A DNA stretch of 7,774 bases, from assembly GCA_934183145.1 (NCBI GenBank), contig CAKPSA010000058.1, positions 1-7,774 of the forward strand. The letters run 5' to 3'. The notes under the pieces are model-generated. The model had not been told where the DNA came from, did not search any database, and worked only from the letters and a program-made list of their open reading frames with translations. This DNA is from an uncultured Veillonella sp. (GTDB lineage Bacteria > Bacillota > Negativicutes > Veillonellales > Veillonellaceae). Shown here piece after piece: positions 1-7,774 of this stretch. The translations under genes and the position numbers were made by a program. Each line of letters begins with the position of its first letter. Position 1 is the first letter of the stretch.

Positions 1-81
1 ACATCTGGTTTAGCTAAAGGTGACATTGTCATCACCGCAGGTACCCAACAATTACAAGAAGGGACGGCGGTTAGTCAATGA
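1..81 (+). CDS. RND-system membrane fusion (periplasmic adaptor) protein, C-terminal end only
   Basis: Only the last 26 codons and the stop TGA (79-81) lie in the window. The frame opens at base 1 and reads TSGLAKGDIVITAGTQQL and onwards. The 'GL..GD.VITAG...L..G..V' pattern is the usual C-terminal membrane-proximal strand of HlyD/AcrA-type adaptor proteins. Such adaptors sit in the periplasm, anchored to the inner membrane, and join an RND pump to an outer-membrane channel. The stop overlaps the start of the pump gene (ATGA, 78-81), so the two are co-transcribed and probably translationally coupled. The gene is cut by the window edge, so its N-terminus, lipoyl and beta-barrel domains cannot be judged. 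The family call rests on this short tail plus the neighbour. Confidence 0.8.
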   Translation, partial: TSGLAKGDIVITAGTQQLQEGTAVSQ

Positions 82-3000
82 AACAATTTAACTTAGCCGA
101 ATGGGCCCTCAAACATAAGTCCATTATCTACTACTTCATGGCTGTGCTACTCACCTTTGGTATCTTCTCATACAACCATATGGGACGTATGGAAGACCCA
201 GACTTTACGATGCGCACCATGGTGGTCGGCGTTGCTTGGCCGGGGGCTTCCCCACAAGAAATGTCGGATCAGGTAACGGACAAATTAGAAGAAAAACTGC
301 GTGACCTTCCGGGCGTAGACTATACAAAATCTTTCACAGATGGCAGCAAATCAGTTATTTATATTAATCTGAAAGAAAATCTGCCATCTGATAAAATCCG
401 TCCCGCTTGGGAAGAAGCGCGGAACATGATCAACGACGAATGGAAGTCATTACCACAAGGTGTTCAAGGACCGACCATCAATGACAGATTTGATGATGTA
501 TACGGCATTATCTATGCCATTAGCGGCGATGAATTCTCGTACGAAGAAAAGCGTCAACAAGCAGAAGACTTAAAACGTCAGCTGTTATCTGTTCCAAACG
601 TTAAGAAAATCAGCCTCATTGGGGTGCAACAACAAACCCTTAATGTAACGATTAATAAGGATAAACTGGCATCCTATAAAATCAGTACTCAACAACTATT
701 AACGGCTATCAAACAGCAAAGTATGATGGTTCCAGCTGGTATGATTACGACGGATACGAATAATGTATATCTCCGCGTGAATGGCCTATTCGATAGTCCA
801 CAAGCCGTACAAGATATGCCAATTCGCATCAATAATCAAACTTTGCGCCTTGGCGACATGGCTGATGTAACCATGACCTACCAAGATCCTAGCAATCCTC
901 AATTCTACTATGAAGGCAAGCCAGCTATCGGTATTGCCATCTCCATGGATGCTGGTGGCAATAATATAGAATTTGGTGAAGCTATCGATAAAAAGCTAGC
1001 AGAGTTGAAGAAAACCATTCCTGCAGGCCTTGATCTCGATCAAGTATCTAATCAGCCACATATTGTTAAGGAATCCATTGGCGATTTCTCTCAATCTCTA
1101 TTTGAAGCTATCGCCATCGTATTGCTCGTAAGCTTTGCATCTCTTGGCTTGAGAACAGGCGTTGTTGTAGCACTCACGATTCCAGTCGTTGTGTCTACGA
1201 CGTTTATCTTGATGTATGAAAGCGGTATTTATTTACACAAGGTTAGCCTTGGTGCTCTTATCTTGTCTCTAGGCCTTCTAGTAGATGATGCCATCATCGT
1301 TGTAGAAATGATGAGCGTTAAGCTCGAAGAAGGTTGGGGACACTTTAGATCAGCTACCTTTGCTTACCAATCGACAGCATTCCCTATGCTATCGGGTACG
1401 CTCATTACCTGCGCAGGCTTCTTGCCATTAGCATTAGCACAAGGCATGGTAGCAGAGTTTACAAAATCTCTATCCATCGTTGTATTTATGGCGCTCATCT
1501 TATCTTGGTTCGCCTCTGTTCTCGTCAGCCCTGTTCTCGGTTATAAAATCATCGAAAACAAGGCTCCAAAACCTGAATCAGAATGGACTAAACGAGACCA
1601 TATCATGCATAACCTTAGTGTTACATTCTATGACAAGTTTGAAAGACTGTTACATTGGGCCTTAGGTCATCATAAGGTAGTATTACTCATCACCTTAGGT
1701 GCCTTTGTGTTATCACTACTTTCACTACCATTGATAAAACAGGAATTCTTCCCATCATCAACGCGTAATGAAATCATCGTATCCATGCAATTCCCTCAAA
1801 GTTCGTCCATCGAATATACTGCAAACCAAGCTAAACTCATCGATGAACATTTACAAGGAAACGAACACATTTCGACCTTTACATCCTATATCGGACAAGG
1901 TTCTCCGCGTTTCGTCCTCACCTTGGAACCTGAATTACAACGGAACAATTTCTTGCAATATGTTATCGTTACAAAATCCTTAGAGGATCGAGATAAACTA
2001 TATGATGAATTAACTTCTTATTTAAATGAAGAATTCCCTTCAGCCCTTGTAAATACTCAATTTATACAAATTGGCCCACCATCTAAATATCCAGTGATGC
2101 TCCGCGTATCTGGACCTGATCAAAAGGTGGTAAAAGATATTGCCAACCAAGTGAAAGACAAAATGCAAGGCGACAAGGATTTGCATAACATAGCCTTTGA
2201 CTGGCCAGATACGGAACCAGTAGCTAATGTTCATATCGATCCTAACAAGGCTCGCTTACTCGGTATCGATAGCTATGCTGTATCCTTACACTTACAAAGT
2301 CTATTATCTGGCACTAAATCTGGTGAATACTACGAAGGCAACCAAACAATTCCTGTTACATTCCGCTTAGGAGATAATGAACAACACAACTTAAGTGCTC
2401 TTTCATCCTTACCAATTCAAACAGGTAATGGTTCCTACGTACCGCTTAGCCAAATTGCAACCATCACCATGACCCAAGAGGATGGTATCATCTGGCATCG
2501 CAACATGATGCCAACCATCAGCATTCACGCTAATGTAAAAGCTGGTGTCTTAGGTAATGCGAAAACAAAAGAAGTTTATAAATCCTTACAAGACATTCGC
2601 GATTCCTTGCCTACAGGATATACCATTGAACTTGATGGGGCTGCTGAAAAGAGCGTAACAGCTGTACAAAATCTAGTAACACCAATGCCTATTATGCTCT
2701 TTGTGATCATGACAATTCTCATGTTCCAATTAAAGCGTATTCCTCTCATGTTCATGGCCTTGCTCACAGCGCCTCTCGGATTAATCGGCGTCGTATTGGC
2801 TCTGAATATTACGAGAACGCCATTGGGCTTTATGGCTATTCTAGGTATCATCGCCCTATCGGGTATGATCATCCGTAACTCCATTATCTTGTTAGACCAA
2901 ATCGAAATCCACAAGGCAGAAGGACAAGAACCTCGTGAAGCGATTATCAACTCCGCTACACTTCGTTTCCGCCCTATCATGCTCACCGCTATCGCAGCGA

Positions 3001-3140
3001 TTTTAGGCATGATTCCTCTCATGGGATCTGTATTCTGGAGCCCACTTGCTATCGCCTTTAGCGGTGGCCTACTAGTGGCAACTTTTCTAACACTCATCGT
3101 ATTACCAGTCATGTATGCAACATGGTATAAGATAAAATAA
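78..3140 (+). CDS. RND efflux pump permease (AcrB/HAE-1-type inner-membrane transporter)
   Basis: Complete 1020-residue permease, close to AcrB's 1049. It is the inner-membrane engine of a tripartite pump, exchanging protons for exported hydrophobic or amphiphilic compounds. It shows the two-fold RND plan: TM1 at about 14-33, a large periplasmic loop to about 335, TM2-TM6 to about 490, TM7 at about 531-553, a second periplasmic loop to about 865, and TM8-TM12 to the end. The proton-relay pair is present in TM4 (Asp403-Asp404 in LGLLVDDAIIVVE). The TM11 pair equivalent to AcrB Arg971 and Thr978 is Arg963 and Thr970 (LRFRPIMLT). The AcrB Lys940 position carries Arg933 (GMIIRNSIILLDQ). The ATG at 78 overlaps the adaptor stop, with a GAAGGG ribosome-binding sequence at 58-63. 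A terminator follows immediately, and no outer-membrane factor gene lies downstream. Substrate cannot be read from the sequence; multidrug export is the family default, and metal export is less likely. Confidence 0.93.
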   Translation: MKQFNLAEWALKHKSIIYYFMAVLLTFGIFSYNHMGRMEDPDFTMRTMVVGVAWPGASPQEMSDQVTDKLEEKLRDLPGVDYTKSFTDGSKSVIYINLKENLPSDKIRPAWEEARNMINDEWKSLPQGVQGPTINDRFDDVYGIIYAISGDEFSYEEKRQQAEDLKRQLLSVPNVKKISLIGVQQQTLNVTINKDKLASYKISTQQLLTAIKQQSMMVPAGMITTDTNNVYLRVNGLFDSPQAVQDMPIRINNQTLRLGDMADVTMTYQDPSNPQFYYEGKPAIGIAISMDAGGNNIEFGEAIDKKLAELKKTIPAGLDLDQVSNQPHIVKESIGDFSQSLFEAIAIVLLVSFASLGLRTGVVVALTIPVVVSTTFILMYESGIYLHKVSLGALILSLGLLVDDAIIVVEMMSVKLEEGWGHFRSATFAYQSTAFPMLSGTLITCAGFLPLALAQGMVAEFTKSLSIVVFMALILSWFASVLVSPVLGYKIIENKAPKPESEWTKRDHIMHNLSVTFYDKFERLLHWALGHHKVVLLITLGAFVLSLLSLPLIKQEFFPSSTRNEIIVSMQFPQSSSIEYTANQAKLIDEHLQGNEHISTFTSYIGQGSPRFVLTLEPELQRNNFLQYVIVTKSLEDRDKLYDELTSYLNEEFPSALVNTQFIQIGPPSKYPVMLRVSGPDQKVVKDIANQVKDKMQGDKDLHNIAFDWPDTEPVANVHIDPNKARLLGIDSYAVSLHLQSLLSGTKSGEYYEGNQTIPVTFRLGDNEQHNLSALSSLPIQTGNGSYVPLSQIATITMTQEDGIIWHRNMMPTISIHANVKAGVLGNAKTKEVYKSLQDIRDSLPTGYTIELDGAAEKSVTAVQNLVTPMPIMLFVIMTILMFQLKRIPLMFMALLTAPLGLIGVVLALNITRTPLGFMAILGIIALSGMIIRNSIILLDQIEIHKAEGQEPREAIINSATLRFRPIMLTAIAAILGMIPLMGSVFWSPLAIAFSGGLLVATFLTLIVLPVMYATWYKIK

Positions 3141-3171
3141 AAAAAAGCAGGGTTTTACCCTGCTGTTTTTT
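3138..3171. terminator. Bidirectional rho-independent terminator between convergent genes
   Basis: An 8-bp perfect stem, AGCAGGGT (3146-3153) with ACCCTGCT (3157-3164), closes a TTT loop. It is followed on the plus strand by a T-run (3166-3171). It is preceded by an A-run that begins at the RND stop codon (3138-3146) and becomes a T-run on the minus strand. It can therefore end the RND operon from the left and the YbjQ-like gene from the right. The hairpin starts directly after the RND stop codon. Confidence 0.93.
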
Positions 3172-3253
3172 CTTAGTCACATGAATACATTGCAACTTAC
3201 TTATTTCCCTTAGGATTATATTAACAGTAATATCTGACGTAGTCTATTACTTA

Positions 3254-3571
3254 TTAAACTACAACGGCTGTGCCATTACATGTAACCATGAGCATACCAT
3301 TTTCTGCACCTACTGTGCTGTATTGGAAGGATACGCCAATAACAGCATTAGCACCCATTTTAGAAGCCCGTTGAGACATTTCATCAAGGGCTGCTTGGCG
3401 AGCATTCATCAAAGAATTTTCATAGCTGCCACTACGACCACCAACGATGTCACGAATACCAGACATAAAATCTTTCACAAAGTTACGGCCTTCAACAACC
3501 TCACCAAATACGATACCTTTATACTCTTGAACAGGTTTATTTTCAATATGCATAGTTGTAGTAATAATCAT
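3254..3571 (-). CDS. YbjQ/UPF0145 (DUF74) family protein, putative heavy-metal-binding domain
   Basis: A 105-residue protein covering the whole YbjQ/UPF0145 domain; family members are usually 103-107 residues. Family landmarks are all present: the MIITTT start, EYKGIVFGEVV at about 16-26, GIRDIVGGRSGSYE at about 38-51, GANAVIGVSFQY at about 73-84, and the C-terminal MLMVTCNGTAVVV. Known structures of the family are small pentamers, probably cytoplasmic. The 'heavy-metal-binding' label is a family name with little biochemical support, so the function is unknown. No signal peptide or membrane segment is seen. The ATG (3569-3571) is preceded at good spacing by AGAGAGGA (3579-3586). The gene is monocistronic: it has its own promoter upstream, the lysP terminator before that, and the bidirectional hairpin downstream. 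Confidence 0.9.
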   Translation of the reverse strand: MIITTTMHIENKPVQEYKGIVFGEVVEGRNFVKDFMSGIRDIVGGRSGSYENSLMNARQAALDEMSQRASKMGANAVIGVSFQYSTVGAENGMLMVTCNGTAVVV

Positions 3572-3611
3572 AATTGTATCCTCTCTAATTGACTACAATA
3601 TATTTTGATTA

Positions 3612-3640
3612 ATTATAGCAAGGCTTTCACAGAAATACAA
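3612..3640 (-). promoter_or_regulatory. Sigma-70-type promoter of the YbjQ-like gene
   Basis: On the minus strand a perfect TATAAT (-10, 3612-3617) lies exactly 17 nt downstream of TTGTAT (-35-like, 3635-3640; only the TTG matches the consensus). Transcription would start near 3605, giving a leader of about 34 nt before the ATG at 3571. It sits between the upstream operon's terminator and the gene, where a promoter is needed. This is a pattern match only; no start site is known. Confidence 0.65.
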
Positions 3641-3653
3641 TCACATATTATAT

Positions 3654-3691
3654 AAAAAAGACCTGTTCACTATTTCATAATGAACAGGTCT
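3654..3691 (-). terminator. Rho-independent terminator of the gyrB-lysP transcript
   Basis: An 11-bp perfect inverted repeat, AGACCTGTTCA (minus strand, 3691-3681) with TGAACAGGTCT (3669-3659), has an 11-nt loop. Its 3' arm runs directly into a T-run on the minus strand (A's at 3654-3659). It lies 10 nt beyond the permease stop codon and just before the promoter of the YbjQ-like gene, so it separates the two transcripts. Confidence 0.9.
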
Positions 3692-3701
3692 AATTATGTT
3701 A

Positions 3702-5183
3702 TTATTTATCGAAATCGCGGTCTAGGTTAACCTCTTTCAATGGAACAAGTTTTGTTTTCTTGATGTATTTGTAACCTAAGTATACTGCGAAGAAGATTGG
3801 CAATCCGATGTACGCAACGGATACGCCATACCAGTCGATTGTATCGCCTGTGAAAGCGGAGTAGTTTTGGCCAGCAATGATGATGACGCAAAGGATGAAC
3901 GCCAAGATTGGACCAATTGGGAACAACCATGCTTTGTAAGGTAATTCACTAAGATCTCTACCTTGTGCGATGAAGGCACGGCGGAAACGATAGTGAGATA
4001 CAGCGATACCAACCCATGCGATGAAACCGCAAAGACCAGAGATATTAACAATCCAAGTATATGCAGTACCTTCGCCGATGAAGCTTGTAAGGAATGCAAA
4101 TAAACCGATTGCTGTTGTTAAGATTAACGCTGGCACTGGAACGCCACGGCTATTAAGCTTAGCGAAAATTTTTGGTGCTTGACCTTCTTTAGCGAGTGCG
4201 TAGAGCATACGCGTAGAAGAATATAGACCAGAGTTACCAGCACTGAGTACTGCCGTTAAGATGATAGCATTGATGAAGCTAGCAGCAAAGGCAAAACCAA
4301 AGCGGTCAAATACGAGTGTGAATGGAGAAATAGATACATTCTCTACACTAGAATTCAAAAGATTTGGATCAGTGTACGGAATTAAGAAACCGATAACTGT
4401 GAAAGCACCGATATAGAACAATAAGATACGCCAGAAGATTGTATTAATCGCTTTTGGCACGTTCTTTTCAGGGTCTTCTGCTTCACCAGCAGCTACGCCG
4501 ATAAGCTCAGTACCTTGGAAGGAGAAACCAGCTACCATGAAGATAGCGAGAATGGATTCCCATCCACCTACGAATGGCGCTTCCCCTACTGTCCAGTTCG
4601 CAAATCCTGGAGATGTGCCACCAATGCCAAAGATAAGCATGAAGCCACAGAACAGGAATACGAATACAGTAATAACCTTGATGCTAGAGAATACATATTC
4701 ACTTTCACCAAAGGTACGTGTGGATAAATAGTTCAAGCCAAATAAAATGAGCAAGAACAGAGCAGACCATACAATGGCAGGCACATCAGGGAACCAGTAT
4801 TTCATGATGAGCGCCCCTGCTAATACTTCAGCAGCCAATGTAATAGCCCAGTTAAACCAATAGTTCCAACCTAAGGCAAAACCAAAGGCAGGGTCTACAT
4901 AGCGTTTTGCATAGGTCCCAAAGGAACCTGGAATCGGCAAGTACGTAGCCATTTCCCCAAGAGATGTCATGAGGAAGTACACCATAATACCGATTAGACC
5001 GTAAGCTACAAGCGCACCACCAGGGCCTGCTGTACTTACCACTTCACCACCAGCTACGAATAAGCCAGTACCGATAGCGCCACCTAAAGCAATCATATTC
5101 ATATGACGCGCTTTTAGGGAACGTTTTAAATGTTGATCTTTATTAGAGGTAAACTCTACATTATTATTTTGATTTTCAGCCAT
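3702..5183 (-). CDS. lysP: Lysine-specific permease LysP-like (APC superfamily, amino acid transporter family)
   Basis: A 493-residue, roughly 12-helix inner-membrane amino-acid:proton symporter. It matches E. coli LysP (489 residues) closely over its whole length, judged from memory: LKARHMNMIALGGAIGTGLF (23-42), YFLMTSLGEMATYLP (69-83), FALGWNYWFNWA (102-113), GFSFQGTELIGVAAGEAEDP (219-238) and a SHYRFRRAF segment near the C-terminus. The glycine-rich GGAIGTG (34-40) is the unwound TM1 substrate site. Glu226 and Glu234 align with E. coli Glu222 and Glu230. Asp275 and Asp278 of E. coli are Ser279 and Asn282 here. The ATG at 5183 follows the gyrB stop by 10 nt with GAGGTG as ribosome-binding site, so it is read from the gyrB message and probably coupled to it. 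A terminator follows. Lysine is the best substrate guess; histidine or another basic amino acid is possible within this family. Confidence 0.85.
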   Translation of the reverse strand: MAENQNNNVEFTSNKDQHLKRSLKARHMNMIALGGAIGTGLFVAGGEVVSTAGPGGALVAYGLIGIMVYFLMTSLGEMATYLPIPGSFGTYAKRYVDPAFGFALGWNYWFNWAITLAAEVLAGALIMKYWFPDVPAIVWSALFLLILFGLNYLSTRTFGESEYVFSSIKVITVFVFLFCGFMLIFGIGGTSPGFANWTVGEAPFVGGWESILAIFMVAGFSFQGTELIGVAAGEAEDPEKNVPKAINTIFWRILLFYIGAFTVIGFLIPYTDPNLLNSSVENVSISPFTLVFDRFGFAFAASFINAIILTAVLSAGNSGLYSSTRMLYALAKEGQAPKIFAKLNSRGVPVPALILTTAIGLFAFLTSFIGEGTAYTWIVNISGLCGFIAWVGIAVSHYRFRRAFIAQGRDLSELPYKAWLFPIGPILAFILCVIIIAGQNYSAFTGDTIDWYGVSVAYIGLPIFFAVYLGYKYIKKTKLVPLKEVNLDRDFDK

Positions 5184-5193
5184 GGGACACCTC

Positions 5194-7169
<1,976 letters not shown>

Positions 7170-7170
7170 C

Positions 7171-7419
7171 TTATCTCTTTATTATACTATAAAACTCATC
7201 AATTCGCCTCATTAAAGTCTTAATGCTAATACCAGATCCGTAAACGCAATCATCAGTGACCACATAGGTCTTGATTTGCTCCTCTGGTACCATGGCGATA
7301 TACTCTAACGTTTCATAATGATGAATAGGACTTTTATGGGACTTTCCGCCCTTGGCGTGCACCATGGTAATGATGGATTCAATAGGCACGGAAACGGTAT
7401 CCCCAATATGAACGTACAT
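7171..7419 (-). CDS. RemB/YaaB-like small protein (DUF370, extracellular matrix regulator family)
   Basis: An 82-residue protein resembling B. subtilis RemB (YaaB) and the wider RemA/DUF370 family. The N-terminus MYVHIGDTVSVPIESIITMV matches the family opening 'MYIHLGDDFVV...IVGI'. The later KTYVVTDDCVYGSGISIKTLMRR (about 50-72) matches 'KSIVVT...YYSPLSSSTLKKR'. RemA is a DNA-binding regulator of matrix genes; the role of RemB is less defined. The middle segment (KGGKSHKSPIHHYE) is rich in Lys and His. Position between the recF side and gyrB is the Bacillus arrangement and supports the call. The ATG at 7419 has AGAGGGGG (7434-7427) 7 nt upstream, overlapping the stop of the preceding gene, so the two are probably coupled. 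I infer a DNA-binding or structural role, but no target is evident. Confidence 0.8.
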   Translation of the reverse strand: MYVHIGDTVSVPIESIITMVHAKGGKSHKSPIHHYETLEYIAMVPEEQIKTYVVTDDCVYGSGISIKTLMRRIDEFYSIIKR

Positions 7420-7432
7420 AGGAATGCCCCCT

Positions 7433-7774
7433 CTACTTTTCTAATGTCCCATTAAGGGCATCAATTTTGCGCTGTTCTTCTTCAGCAAGGAACTTAGACC
7501 GATATTTGTTACATAAATTAATAACATGCTGATCTGTTAGCTCATCAGGCTTTTTGTGCGTAATGAGCATAGCCACCATATACATATGACGGCGATTGAT
7601 AGATCCTTTGTAAATTTTATCTAGGTAAAAGTATATGGATTCCCGCATCGCTTCTGCAAAATCTGGGAAGGTACACTGTATAAATTGCTGACAATCACTA
7701 TATTTAAAGTACGGATACTTTCTAATAACCGACTTAATGTCCTTAATATGTTTTCGATGCAATTCATATTCACA
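7433..7774 (-). CDS. Unrecognised protein, 3' part only (runs off the right edge)
   Basis: The frame is open from the window edge (codon TGT at 7772-7774, reading CEYELHRKHIKDIK) to TAG at 7433-7435, giving 113 visible residues. A TTG at 7760-7762 could be taken as a start, but no ribosome-binding site precedes it and the frame continues upstream, so I treat the gene as partial. The visible part is basic, looks mainly helical, has no membrane segment, and ends in a charged tail (KFLAEEEQRKIDALNGTLEK). I do not recognise it. At this locus many bacteria place recF or a DUF721 (DciA-like) gene, but I see neither the RecF C-terminal motifs nor the DUF721 'W...G..IA.H..P' pattern here. Its stop is 13 nt from the RemB-like start. 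Confidence 0.7.
   Translation of the reverse strand, partial: CEYELHRKHIKDIKSVIRKYPYFKYSDCQQFIQCTFPDFAEAMRESIYFYLDKIYKGSINRRHMYMVAMLITHKKPDELTDQHVINLCNKYRSKFLAEEEQRKIDALNGTLEK

Noticed and set aside
2576..3112. 178-codon minus-strand open frame inside the RND gene
   Set aside because: It lies wholly antisense to a conserved transmembrane region and has no ribosome-binding site or recognisable family pattern.
3218..3233. Small inverted repeat ATATTA-acag-TAATAT downstream of the YbjQ-like gene
   Set aside because: A 6-bp all-A/T stem is weak and expected by chance in AT-rich spacer; the strong terminator nearby already explains transcript ends.
7181..7186. TATAAT box (minus strand) at the end of the RemB-like gene as the gyrB promoter
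   Set aside because: The -10 match is perfect, but nothing resembling TTGACA lies 16-18 nt upstream; TTGATG is only 10 nt away. It also encodes the conserved-looking C-terminus, so I did not call it.
7760..7762. TTG as the start of the rightmost gene
   Set aside because: No ribosome-binding sequence precedes it and the frame stays open to the window edge, so the gene is more simply partial.

Overview
The window looks like chromosomal DNA of a diderm Firmicute (class Negativicutes), most probably Veillonella or a close relative. Two lines of evidence point there. GyrB is the short Gram-positive type and is preceded by a RemB/YaaB-like gene, as in the Bacillus-type dnaA-dnaN-recF-gyrB origin region. 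On the other side is an RND efflux pump with its periplasmic adaptor, a system that normally needs an outer membrane. The species call is an inference from gene content; no marker was searched.

Layout, left to right. Positions 1-3140 (+ strand) hold the end of a membrane-fusion (adaptor) protein gene and a complete RND pump permease gene. The two overlap by ATGA and end at a strong hairpin that can terminate transcription from both directions. Positions 3254-3571 (- strand) hold a small YbjQ/UPF0145-family gene with its own sigma-70-like promoter (3612-3640). Positions 3654-3691 are the terminator of the next minus-strand operon.

Positions 3702-7774 are a tightly packed minus-strand cluster, transcribed right to left: the 3' end of an unrecognised basic protein (7433-7774), a RemB-like DUF370 gene, a 75-nt spacer with an unusual imperfect direct repeat, gyrB, and 10 nt later a LysP-type amino-acid permease. 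No gyrA follows gyrB.

How the genes fit together: the right half is origin-proximal housekeeping DNA (gyrase B and a RemB-like DNA-binding candidate) with a lysine permease attached to the gyrB transcript. The left half is an envelope efflux module. The two halves converge through the small YbjQ-like gene and are insulated by terminators. I saw no mobile element, CRISPR array, tRNA or rRNA, and no obvious new multi-gene system. The most notable points are Gln135 in GyrB at the position of the coumarin-contacting Arg136 of E. coli, the gyrB-lysP coupling, the repeated element in the gyrB leader, and the unidentified ORF at the right edge.
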